DNA from: Rhizopus sp. PT2906
Taxonomy: Eukaryota; Mucoromycota; Mucoromycetes; Mucorales; Rhizopodaceae
NCBI GenBank assembly: GCA_025529335.1
Contig: JAMYHX010000016.1
Span: forward strand, 62,001-126,000
Length of the DNA: 64,000 nt
Reading direction: 5' to 3'
Part shown: piece by piece, positions 23,145 through 33,566 of the stretch
Layout of the letters: every line of letters starts with the position of its first letter
How positions within the stretch are numbered: the stretch's first letter is position 1
Notes under the pieces: model-generated
Database searches by the model: none
Told to the model about the DNA's origin: nothing
What the model saw: the letters and a program-made list of their open reading frames with translations, nothing else
Made by a program: the position numbers and the translations under genes

Positions 23145-23556
23145 TTATTGGTTAATAAATCATTCATGCGTATCTATTTCATTATGTTTTAGTAATACTT
23201 TTTATTAAAAAGGATTAGCAAGAGCGAGATAAAAAGAATAACAATGTCACCAATAATGTCCAAGCATCTGTAGCCACTTTTAGCTACCAAAGCTATCACT
23301 GCCACTCTTTTTTGTTGCCAATATTGTATGGAAGTATGATATATCAAACGTGAAATAAAAAAAAGGGGGTTTCCATGGCAACCCTAATTACATTAAAAGT
23401 AAAACAATTGTTGCTTATAAAATTGAGTTTTTTTCTAAAAATAAGTACGCATTATACATAATAAGGCTGAGCAGTGTGTAACTTTGATTTTATATTTATT
23501 TGTTTCTACTATTTTCTCTTTTTCTACTTTTTCTCTTTTATCAATACAACAATAGA
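23145..23556. promoter_or_regulatory. Spacer and probable promoter of the PIP kinase
   Basis: 412-bp spacer between two + strand genes. It contains an RFX-type X-box at 23369-23382 (listed separately) and a long pyrimidine tract directly before the start codon. No ORF is supported. Confidence 0.5.
23369..23382. promoter_or_regulatory. RFX-type X-box-like palindrome
   Basis: GTTTCCATGGCAAC differs at one position from the perfect RFX palindrome GTTGCCATGGCAAC bound by RFX/Crt1-family winged-helix factors. It lies 174 bp upstream of the PIP kinase start. Function is inferred from the motif only. Confidence 0.5.
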
Positions 23557-25535
23557 ATGTCCCTCGTTACAGCACATAATACAGAAAATGACGAGATATA
23601 CAAAATTGAGCCTCATAATGAGATATACCCTACTTCACTGTCAGCACCTTTACCTGAGGGCAACAAACGTACGGCCTATACTGTGGATATACCAATTCCT
23701 ACTCCACCCGGCTCAATACAAGACGAATCATTACAAGACGTTCTTCTCAAGAGGCACTCTACTATTTCATCCAGCCATGATGAACCCATCTTATCACACA
23801 GTCCTAGTTTGAACTCACTCACCAGGCATCACACGACCGGTCATGCGTTAAAAAAATCTGCTCGGCAAATGATGGCTGATAAAGAAAGGATGAATTTGAT
23901 AAAACGATCGGAAGAGTTTCAAAAGGAATTGAATGCAAGAAGGAAAGCATTTAGGCGGTTATCCCGAATGCCTCAGCGGCAAGATGATGAAGACAAAGTG
24001 CTGATGGGAACACGCATATCAGAGGGACATCGTAACTATGTCCTGATGTATAATATGTTGACCGGCATCCGTATTGCCGTCAGTCGAGTGACGGCCAAGA
24101 TAGATAGAGAGCTAACAGATCAAGACTTTACTGCAGCCCACAAATTAGCGTTTGACGTCATTGGTGATGAATTGACTCCAGGTGCAAAATACGACTTCAA
24201 ATTCAAAGATTATGCTCCTTGGGTGTTTCGTCACTTAAGAGAAAAGTTTGGAGTTGATCCTGCGGATTATTTGGTAACTTTTTATAAAATTATCATTGCT
24301 TATATGGCATTCTAATATAAAAATAGATTTCATTAACTAGTAAATATATCTTGAGTGAACTTGGATCACCTGGTAAAAGTGGAAGTTTCTTTTATTATTC
24401 AAAGGATTATCGTTTTATTATCAAGACGATTCATTACACTGAACACAAATTTATGAGAAGGATATTAAAGGAGTATTATCATGTAAGCAATATTAAAATA
24501 AGCATTTCATGACGACTGAACTATATTTAAAAAGCATATCTGTGATAATCCAAGTACTCTCTTGTGTCGATACTATGGCTTACATAGAATTAAACTTCCT
24601 CATGGAAGAAAGATTCATTTTGTTGTCATGAGCAACGTCTTTCCTCCAAACAAGGATATTCATGAAACCTATGACTTGAAGGTAAACATGATAACTGACT
24701 CTTTATTGTTTATTAATATTTTCCTTAGGGCTCCACTCTAGGTCGATTCTTACCAGAAGAAGAAATACGCAAGAATCCATATGCGGTCATGAAAGACTTG
24801 AACTGGGAAAAGAGGGAACGTAAGCTCCAATTGGGTCCACAAAAGAGAAAACTGTTCATCAGTCAACTCGTCCGAGATGTGACAGTAAGTGATCATATAC
24901 CAAATAAATACAAGTGTATTAATCATACGATAGTTATTATCTCAACTCAATATCATGGACTATAGCTTATTGGTGGGTATCCATGATATGCTCAGAGGTA
25001 ACAAGGACAACATCCGTGATGCAACCCTACAGACCTTCCAGCCTCATACAAAATCCATCCAACGAAGGATCACTCAGATGAGACGTAGAACAAGTAAAGC
25101 ACAGGTGGTCCGTAGAGCAATTGCTGAAGCCAATCCAAATAAACTAGACGCTTCACAATTACCAGAAGAGGCTCAAGAGTAAGTTTGCCTTGACAACATT
25201 TTGAATATGTATTAACTATTGAATACAGACGTCGTAACTGTGTATTTTACTCTGATGAAGGCTGTCTCCAAGCAACAAATGAACAAGATCAGCCTTTACC
25301 TGTTTTGTACTCCCTTGGTATTATTGATATCCTGACACCATATGATCTCAAGAAAAAATCAGAACATGTTTACAAATCCATGACGGTCCAGGACAAGACC
25401 GCTATCTCCGCCGTCAGGCCAACTCAATATGGCCAACGCTTTCTAGAATTTATGGCCCGTGCTGTGCTGGAACATAACGAAGATATACCACATGAATATA
25501 AACTGAAATCAAGATCAAGGCATTTTTTTAGATAA
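23557..25535 (+). CDS. Phosphatidylinositol-4-phosphate 5-kinase (Mss4/Its3-like)
   Basis: Makes PI(4,5)P2 at the plasma membrane, controlling actin and endocytosis. Exons 23557-24273, 24327-24482, 24535-24681, 24729-24884, 24934-25178 and 25229-25535 give 575 residues. The first 130 residues are Ser/Pro-rich and regulatory in character. The PIPK domain shows GHRNYVLMYNMLTGIRIAVS at its start, SPGKSGSFFYYSKDYRFIIK (glycine-rich loop and ATP lysine), IMDYSLLVGIHD (catalytic MDYSLL motif), YSLGIIDILTPYDLKKKSEH (IIDILTxY motif before the activation loop) and SAVRPTQYGQRFLEFMARAV. It is compact compared with yeast Mss4 but typical of Mucoromycota-sized kinases. Confidence 0.95.
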
Positions 25536-25628
25536 AAAAGGCACTGTATATTCTTTATAATAAACGAGACTGTAATAGTTTGTGTACAAATTCAAAACGA
25601 GTTTTCCATTCTTTATTCGTTCTTTTTC

Positions 25629-26874
25629 TTATTTGGGAGGGCTAAGACAAAAAAAGAGTCAGTTTGGTTCAACAGTTTACATCAGCACTTACTTGTAAAC
25701 AATCTTTCTAGACTTGATGGGGGCCCACTTGAAGCGCTTCAACCAGACAGACAAGGCAGTCAAACCAGCCAAGATGATGACGGCCTTCATACCCATCTTC
25801 TTACGTTCATCGTGTTCTGGCTCAGCAGCCCAAGCAAGGAAAGTACAGACATCCTTGGCCATTTGGGAAGTAGTAGCAGGGGTACCATCTTCATATTCAA
25901 CGACACCGTCGAAAAGAACACGGGCCATAGCAATAGCTCCACCAGGGAAGTAAGGGTTGTAGTTCAAGCCTTCACGAACTTCAATACCTCCAGGAGGATC
26001 CATGTAACCTGTAAGAAGGGAGAAGACATAGTCCTATACATACATTACTATCATCCTTCCATATCGTTTCATTGTGTTCTTTACCTCACCACCGTGACGA
26101 GCCTTGGTGATCAAGGAGAGATCTGGGGGCAAAGCACCAGCATTACCAGCACGGGCAGCTTCATCATTAGGGTAAGGTTTAGGCATGTAATCAGAGAGCT
26201 ATAAAGTCTAGTCAGTTTCTCTTTTCCAACATCGAGATGTTTATAATGTACCTTGCCTGGTCTAGTAAACATTTCACCGTTTTCATCAGGTCCATCTTGA
26301 TATTCAAATTCTTCAGCCATAGCCTTTACTTCAGCTTCGGTGTGAGAGACACCAACTAAGTTTCTCCAGGCAATACGATCAAGAGAGTGACAGGCTGAAC
26401 AAACTTCTCTGTAAACTTGGTAACCACGACGAATGCTATAATACATTGTGTGAGATAAAGAGTGACACTGTGTGTAATCCAATTCTATATTTACGCAGCG
26501 TGATCAAAAGTAGAAAGAGGACCGCTGTGAGGCCAAGGATAGTGAGGAGCATGAAGACCTTCGTCAGCCATGTTGGCAGAAGCGTCGGCGTACATGTAAG
26601 CAGAGGCTGTGGCACCAACGATAGCAGCTGTCACAAGTCCAAATTGCACAGGGTTCTATTACAAGGTTATATATTGTCTTTCCCTATTATAATAGCACTT
26701 ACAGAGCTGACAGTAGGCTTTGTAGAAGCAAATCGAGCCTGTCATGTATAAAAGTCAATTTCAATCGCTTAAATAATCTGTTGTGTGTATAGTGATGTTA
26801 CGTACCTGAATGGTAGGCTTGACGAATGAACGCACAGAGTGCTTTGCTGATTGTGTTGCGAGCCGAGAAAACAT
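25629..26874 (-). CDS. CYT1: Cytochrome c1, mitochondrial complex III
   Basis: Heme-carrying subunit of the cytochrome bc1 complex. Exons 26874-26806, 26738-26703, 26655-26495, 26435-26252, 26198-26085, 26033-25693 and a terminal 13-nt exon 25641-25629 give 305 residues. The N-terminus is a bipartite presequence (MFSRLATQSAK, then a hydrophobic VQFGLVTAAIVGATASAYMY). The covalent heme site is CSACH near residue 102. HYPWPHSGPLSTFDHAAIRR, GYMDPPGG and the C-terminal membrane anchor MGMKAVIILAGLTALSVWLK are all conserved. The last exon replaces an apparent stop after VYK with the expected NPPK ending, so the terminal intron (GTAAGT..TTAG) is well supported. Confidence 0.96.
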
Positions 26875-27096
26875 TTTTAAGAATAGAGTAGGGGGGTTAT
26901 GTTTTTGAAGAAAAAATAACTTTTTTCTTTTCTAAAGGAAAGGCCTAACAGAAGAAAAAAAAATGTTTGGTCATGTCCTGACAGCCCCCCGCCTTCATCC
27001 ACGCAGATTCGAGTAAGCGGAGAACAAATTGTTTAGGTGACGTAAAAAATGGCTTGTGATTGAACTTTAAAATTTGGATTGGCTGACTTGTACGGT
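26875..27096. promoter_or_regulatory. CYT1 upstream spacer bordering the transposon island
   Basis: AT-rich spacer between the CYT1 start and the decayed Mutator-like fragment. A CCCCCCG run lies near 26985. No ORF or terminal inverted repeat could be recognised here. Confidence 0.3.
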
Positions 27097-27957
27097 TTAG
27101 AAATAAGAATTTTTTTTTATTTTATGCTTTATCTTTGGTGGAAGCTGCATCTCTTCATTAGCTGATAACAACTGTCTTAGTTCATTATATATTTGTAATA
27201 GTTTGTTGTTATTTGCAGAAGTTAAATGTATACGACTTTCTAAAGCTTCTCTGCATATATTCGTAATGCCTGTCAACAACTCATCTGTTCTATCTCCAGC
27301 TTCAGATGGTACTTCTGATTGAAGCACATCAAAATCATCAGCAACTGCTTCACTATAATCATTCTCTACAATATTCTGGATAAGCGCTGTCTCACCCATC
27401 GTATGAACCTCAAGCTAGAGTTAATTCCTAGGTAACATAAGTACACTGTAGCATTTCTCTTATTACTATCGTGACAATCTACCTTGGCTATAAACCACAC
27501 AACTTTTATCGAAGTGATAAACCAAATACATATGCTTAAAAGCACGCCTATTTCGTTGAAAGTCTATACAGTTACATGCAGTCAGCATTCCTTGCTCAGT
27601 TGATATATCGTATACAACTTCCATCGTGAAAGGCTTGACAATATAACAAGCTTTTTCATCAATATACACTTTCTGCACCATATCTTCTAATGACAGCTCA
27701 TTGATCTCTTCTGCTGCAATCATTCTCTTTCTTACCTGTCTAGTTTCTGAGTTCGTACGCTCTATATTAGCAGCCATCCTTGCGGTATTATGCATAAAAT
27801 CTGTATGAGCATCACCAATCAAGATAAAAATTAAGCGATCCAGTCTTCTATTCCTCTTTCTTTGTAAGTGGTTTGTCTTCAACTGGTTGTGCCAACTCTC
27901 AATATAGTTGAACGTTTCCATATTGGTAAAATCTGTGTTTGGTAGGCTCTGGCCCAC
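27097..27957 (-). mobile_element. Mutator-like (MULE) transposase, C-terminal fragment
   Basis: Two minus-strand frames (27957-27466 and 27399-27097) look like consecutive pieces of the C-terminal part of a MULE-type transposase. Visible are ESWHNQLKTNHLQRKRNRRL and a degenerate SWIM-type zinc finger (CNCIDFQRNRRAFKHMY: the CxC pair and the final H are present, the third cysteine reads as A/F). An acidic low-complexity tail follows. The frame at 27957 opens only after a one-base shift relative to a better upstream reading (WARAYQTQ...), and no intron joins the two frames in phase. I therefore read it as a decayed copy without the DDE domain. Family assignment is from memory of fungal MULEs. 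Confidence 0.6.
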
Positions 27958-28535
27958 CTAAAGACGCGTTCGTGCTCTAAGTAATAGTTTTTAAAATAAA
28001 ACATAAATGCTGGATATATACTGAATTTTGAATGAATTAGTCAATCTTTCTAGTATACAACTCTGCTACTTTCCTACATCGTCGCCTTTATTAAAGTAAT
28101 GACTAGCTGATATCTGATCTTCTTGCTCCTTTACTGCAAAGCCAATATAGTCGCTTGTTCCATGTGGAATGGCAATCATACAAGGTTTTCCAAACATATC
28201 CAGCTCGTGGTCTTGCTCTAGCTTCATTCAACTCTTGGTGTGTAATTTTCCACAATCATTTTTTTGTTAATAAACCATCTGAAGGTTCCTTTACATATAA
28301 TCCTCTTTAACTAATATAAGAACATCATTAGGATACCAATTCTGTCAATATATCTCTAATTCGTACTTGTTCTGCTTTAAATATACATCACTATAAGCTT
28401 GATAAGAAAATTTATAAAAGTTAATCGTTTTTATGACATACAACAATTATGTTGTTAAAGAAAGTTGTCCAAAGCATTCGACAAAGGAAAACTGTTGTCG
28501 TATCTTTCTTTTTTCCTTTCATTCATAATATCAAC
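27958..28535 (-). other. Spacer with a further coding remnant
   Basis: Between the transposase fragment and the Fanzor start. On the minus strand at about 28258-28090 a stop-free stretch encodes LEQDHELDMFGKPCMIAIPH and then GTSDYIGFAVKEQEDQIS before a stop. It is probably another decayed transposon-borne exon, but I do not recognise it. Confidence 0.35.
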
Positions 28536-30496
28536 ATGCCTCGTAAAGTGTTCATATGTACTACATCTTACATGAATTTCTAATAAGTTGTACAGGTAAA
28601 AGAGCTTCATCCTCTACAAACCCTCTTCCATTACCTAAAAAACAAAAAACTATAAAAGACATTGTTCTGAATCCTTCAGATAAATATATTTCGAGAAGAT
28701 GCAAACTATCTTCTTTATTAAAAAATGACTATAAAGAATATCGTGTAAGAATAAAATCTAAAATCATAAGCACCTTACTGTTATGGGTGGCATTAAATAA
28801 CTATACTTTTATACATAGCAAATACTTCGACAAGTATCGGAAGAGTTCTCAATCTTGAGAGCAGATGCAATGAACTTTGGTCTTTTTATAGTGAGCAAAT
28901 GGATTGAAAATAGATTTTCTAGCAGTGACTTTCTGTTGATTACGACGCCCAAGTTTTGGACTCATTTGTATAGAAAAGTAGCAGCTGATAAAGACAAGCG
29001 TAATGAAAGAATTGTAAGTCAAAACTATATCAAATTCTTAATTACTAATGAAATGTATGTAGAAATTCTCCAAGAATATCAATGATTGTTTTGAAGAATT
29101 TGATTCCACAAGAAGATCTCCTGAAACAAAAGGTACATAGGCTATAGAGACATATTTGTTTCAACAGATTGCTCAGCTGCGGAAACTGTAGACAAGAAAA
29201 CAGCATTGGAATATACAACAGAGTTTAGCAATGCTGAGTATAAGTAAGTATACGTTAGTTTATATAACCTTCTGTTTAATGCAAAAAAACCTTTTACTGA
29301 CGATTCGTTAGGATGCGCTCGGGGTTTGAGTGAGCGAGAAAAGTAGAATTGAAGAACAGAGAGGCAGCTGGTATACAGCAGGTATACAGTGAGATTCCTG
29401 TAGTAGACTCTGTAAATAGTAGTGAACTGCTGAAATACCTGAGGATCATCGGTAGAACCGAAAAAAGTAAGTAGTGAGTGACCTTGTTTGTCATACTTAT
29501 CGTTTTGTATCTTGTAGAATTTTTGATTTTATGAAAGGCTACCGTCATCGTGAGACGAAGGCATACCTTGTTCAGAACCGACAAATCACAGACAATCATA
29601 TGTGTGATCTCGTATTGGGTCAAACTGCCGCTGGTGCTCTTTATACCCTTGCCCACAGAACAAATTCAAAGAAACGAAAAAAAGCAAAGAATAAATTCAA
29701 AAAGGCAAGCGGAATAGTTGCAAAAGAAGCAAAGCGAACAGCAATCGCTTATGGTGATGCAAGCTTGACTGGAACAAAAGCAGGGTATACTCCCATCCCT
29801 GTGAAGGTAGAGTAGTATAGCAACTTTATCACTTTATTGAATAGGCTAATGTTCATTTTATATACAGAAAAGTTCAAAGGGCATTGGCCCAGAGGGCATT
29901 AGTAATTCCTGTTGATGAGTTCAGGACAAGTGTGACCTGTTCCAAATGCCACCGACGTCTCAAGAACAAATACGAAAGACAAAAGCTTGTTTGTAATCAT
30001 AAGTAAGCAGATCATTGTATTTGTAACATTAAATAACTTTAACTTTTTTCATGTTCAAAAGGAAAAAGAAAATTCGTCTGAAAGAGGAGAAAAACGCTAC
30101 TCTACGATGTTTGGACGATAACAAACGGATTGTTAGTCGCACATCGGAGTGCTCACAAAGAGAACCTAGCAGTAAGTAAAATTACACATGAAGTCATATA
30201 TTATGGCTATTACTAAACTTTATCTGAAGGCTATCCTCCGGTCATTTATCAGTTGAAGCATTGCCAATTGTGTCCAGCTGCAAATGATCGTGATATCGTA
30301 AGTGCAATGCAAATGATAAGAGTATTAGTTTTAATAAGTAATAGCAGGTATGAAAAAGGGATATAAATGCTGCTTTGAATATCGCTCCATCCTGGTGTCT
30401 TATGTAGAGTCAAACTACAGTATTTTATCAAGACATCCCTCTCTAAAAAGAGAATCAACCTCTGGTGTTGATCGAGCCACTTCACAGTCACTTTGA
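28536..30496 (+). pseudogene. Fanzor (eukaryotic TnpB-like RNA-guided nuclease), decayed copy
   Basis: Multi-exon gene of the Fanzor/TnpB superfamily. Exons as read: 28536-28542 (7 nt), 28596-28744, 28819-29013, 29063-29132, 29168-29243, 29339 to about 29470, 29518-29806 or slightly beyond, 29868-30002, 30062-30171, 30230-30297 and from 30348. The C-terminal half carries AYGDASLTGTKAGYTPIPVK, then VIPVDEFRTSVTCSKCHRRL, a distant HCQLCP cysteine pair, and KRDINAALNI: the Zn-ribbon plus final RuvC aspartate layout of TnpB/Fanzor proteins. Defects: in-frame TGA at 30351-30353 just before KRDINAALNI (apparently a lost Trp); a one-base frameshift near 30380; a destroyed RuvC-I region near 29133-29167; and two junctions (29467-29471 and 29806-29868) that keep frame only with weak GTAGT donors. 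The frame then ends at the TGA 30494-30496. Confidence 0.75.
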
Positions 30497-30514
30497 TTGG
30501 TCCAGGGCCATTAC

Positions 30515-30534
30515 GTCATCACTTCGGTGGTGAC
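30515..30534 (+). other. UUCG-tetraloop hairpin just downstream of the Fanzor stop
   Basis: GTCATCAC-TTCG-GTGGTGAC forms an 8-bp stem (one T-G pair) closed by C-G around a TTCG loop, the very stable cUUCGg type. It starts 18 nt after the Fanzor stop codon, where TnpB/Fanzor elements carry the scaffold of their guide (omega) RNA. The structure is seen directly; the guide-RNA role is inference. Confidence 0.55.
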
Positions 30535-30667
30535 AAGTGTGTTCTATGGCTTTGCGATTAAACTTAGGTCAGATCATTGTAATCTGGTGTTACGGGATTT
30601 CCCAAATTATTTGCTGAGAGTTTTTCGTTTTATCAAGCTAAGCTACATTATTTCCTTTTTCTTATCG

Positions 30668-31787
30668 ATGTCAAACTCTAATATTCCTGAAGACCTTCAA
30701 AAAGATATTAATAACAATGCCGCTATTAATCCTGGAATGCAACAAGCTGTGGTGATTAGCAGACAAGAAAGATCTCCCAACACTGATAAAACCTACAAAC
30801 AAAGACAAGATAGATGGCTGGTAAATTTGGAGTAGGATAATATAATGATCCCATTGTCTAAATATAATTTAGTAGAAATGGTGCAGTGAAAAGCAATTCA
30901 CTGATGGTGCTCTTGTGTCTGAACGAAAGCTTGTTCTCTATCTTCGAGAAGAAATACTCCCCAAAGGAAACATGACTGGTAAGAAAGATGCTAATGGCAC
31001 AGCTGCTTCTATTGGAAAATCTACGATCGACTCGCATATCAAATCAGCTGTTGATTTATACAGGCAACAAAGAGCCTTAAAAATTAATCATGAAGATCAT
31101 CCCCGTGGAAGTGTATTAAAAGCATTCCTGAAAACACTTAATTATACCCAGTCGAAACGCAAGAGAAAAAACTTTGAGGATAATGTTGCAGATACTCCCA
31201 ATGAGGATCATTCATCAAACCAACCGGAGGAAGCAATGTCTCAACTGATAGAAATGGTTAAAAGTGGATTTGAACAATTAAGGCAATTGTTTGACCAACA
31301 CGCAGCGGAAGTCAATTCCAAACTTGATCATATAACGCAGACACTACAGCAGCCTTTACACCTCTCACCATATCGGCATGTAATACCAGAGCAGCAACAA
31401 CAACAACAACCATCCACATCAGTCTTACAAGCACAGCGCATACCAAGTCCGCCTACACGCAGTGGTTCTAATACAACTGCCGAATCAACATACAAATTAT
31501 GCAGACATCTCAAGACGGTGACTGATGTTTGGAGAGAGTACGAACTTGGTTTGCCGGGCCAACCAGCAGTTCAGTTCCTAGAGCAGACCCAAGGAACATC
31601 TTGGCGAAGAAACCGAACAGAGTCAAGATACTTCAGTAGGAGAAAGGTGATTTATGATAAAGTGAAGAAGACTGCTTCTGAATACAACATATCCACCACA
31701 GAAGCAGCAGAAATAGTTGAAAGAAAACGTGTTGAACTTGGAAAATCTTTAGATGGTCTCTGCAAAGTCATTTCTTCCGAGTTGTAA
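30668..31787 (+). CDS. GCR1_C-domain DNA-binding protein, probably transposon-derived
   Basis: Two exons, 30668-30820 and 30876-31787, give an apparently intact 354-residue protein. Residues about 30-110 (KTYKQRQDRWL, KWCSEKQFTDGALVSERKLV, TIDSHIKSAVDLYRQQ) resemble the N-terminal core-binding part of tyrosine recombinases found in Crypton-like elements. A charged linker, a coiled coil (LIEMVKSGFEQLRQLFDQHA) and a Gln-rich stretch follow. The last 90 residues match the GCR1_C DNA-binding domain: TVTDVWREYELGLPGQPAVQ, then GTSWRRNRTESRYFSRRKVIYD. No catalytic recombinase domain (R..H..R..Y) lies between the ends, so it is more likely a DNA-binding protein than an active recombinase. The acceptor must be GTAG at 30875, because the preceding TTAG would read straight into a stop. 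Confidence 0.7.
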
Positions 31788-33566
31788 TGTTTTTTATTAT
31801 CAAATTCTACATTTCTTCAAAAGTCTGTTTGAATATCTTATCAAATGCAGTGAGCTATTCGAATTTTGTGTAACTTCTTAGATGATCAGGCTATAAGGAG
31901 TGCTTAAATTTGAGATGCTACTTTTTATCATTAGGCAACCCTACGCCAATATAAAAAAATCATTTTACAAAAGTTAAGCATTGTATATATTGATTAGTAG
32001 CTGCTCTGCCCATTACAATCTATGCATGCTAGATATTATGTTATCTGTTTTCACTCGAACTTTAAACAGGATGGCAAATGAATTCGACAAAACGCGTAAA
32101 CCATACGCGACTTGTGCTTATAATTTTAGTCTCAGAAATCGTGACAGCGATACTCGACTGGACAAGAAGGTAAGCCGATCGTGGAGCTACAGAATTCACT
32201 TCTGCTACAAAGATTCAGTGCATATTTCATAATATTGATAATGAAAACGAGGACTGTAACCACAGTGCTTCCAAAAAATTTCGTGTTGGATCTAGTAACT
32301 TTTTTGTTATGATCAAGATCTATCTGTTCATACCCTTGGCACTGTCTCTAGCTTCTCAGACAACCGTAAATTTATTGCTGTGGATGATTATGAGTTTGAG
32401 ACTGAGCGAAATTCTGAAGAAGGATTGTCAGCTTACAGTCAATTCTCGTCCATTCAATCTTGCTTCAAGAATTTCAGTACTACATGTAAGTACTGAGAGT
32501 GTATTTTAAATATATGGAGCCGTATTTCAGATTTATAAAAGTGATGATATGATCAGGCATAAAGTGTTTTTGAGTTTTTAAGTTTTGTGATGTTTTGAGG
32601 TTGTTAAAGTAGTAAATAAGCGAAAGAAAGAAAGGATATATTTATAAAATAGTATATAAAAAGATTAAGTATGTCTTGGGAAGATTAATCAAGTGAGAAG
32701 AATGGAAGAGCTCGATGGGCTTGTCCTTTATTGGCGCGGTTTTCTTGAATAGAGACTGAAATCAATCTGCTTGACGTGTTTGATATGAATCATTATAATA
32801 CTCTATAATCTTACAATGACATGCACGTTCTACTTTACACTCCTCTATCGTATCTGATAAGAATAGCTTATAATAACAATAGCTACGTATAGCATTGATC
32901 ATTGACCACATTGACCACATTGACCACATTGACCACATCAAATCGTGCCGACAACATTCAATTTCCTCTATAGATTCACGCGCGTCTTACTTTGATAGTA
33001 CCCCTTTCTTTTCAGCAAACAATGTAATTCGCAAGTTGTCGACTTAATATGTGCAAAGATTGCAATCAGCCACAACTCGTATTTTCTTATACAGCAAGTT
33101 TTTTATGGAAAAAACAGATGAAGAAGTATGCAATATTATAAACAAGTGCTCGATTATTAATCCGCTCCATGTGTTTAAACAGCATATATATCAATCGTAA
33201 ATACAATGCCAGCATTTAATGTAAAACAAAGTAGTTTTTAGCGCGTTGATTTTCACCTTTCGTAGATATTGCTATGCACATTTTACTACTGAGGGGAATG
33301 CAGCAAGCTTTTTTTTACTATTATAATGTAAAAAGAAAAACAATTTGTAACAAGATACAAATGATTGTGTGCCTTTCCCGATGAGCAGGGCAAAGATGTT
33401 GTATATATAAGTAACAAGTACCTCAAGTTTGTAAACTAAAAAGCGCTAATACATTTCGTAAGCACAGTTGTTGACTTCTGGGAAGGGAAGACTGAATGAA
33501 AGAAAGTTGTCGTGGTGTTAGTATCTCTTGGTCCTCCCATCCCTCTTGGAAGAGAGAAAAAGAAAG
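31788..33566 (+). other. Gene-poor stretch with frameshifted coding remnants
   Basis: About 32071-32169 encodes ANEFDKTRKPYATCAYNFSL up to a GTAAGC donor, and about 32202-32490 encodes further plausible segments (FHNIDNENEDCNHSASKKF and TLGTVSSFSDNRKFIAVDDY). A one-base shift near the T-run at 32296-32302 separates them. I do not recognise the family; it looks like a dying transposon-borne gene. A 9-bp tandem repeat lies at 32901-32936. The rest is AT-rich and featureless. Confidence 0.4.
32901..32936. repeat. Tandem repeat (ATTGACCAC)4
   Basis: Four perfect copies of a 9-bp unit, directly adjoining, with a partial fifth. There are no spacers, so it is not a CRISPR array. Confidence 0.85.

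Noticed and set aside
29244..29338. Stop codon (TGA) in the Fanzor after the GATTCGTTAG acceptor
   Set aside because: A downstream acceptor (GCGAG, exon from 29339) keeps the frame and bypasses this stop, so it is not counted as a defect.
32901..32936. Direct repeats as a CRISPR-like array
   Set aside because: Repeats are 9 bp and directly adjoining without spacers, in a eukaryotic context: a plain minisatellite.
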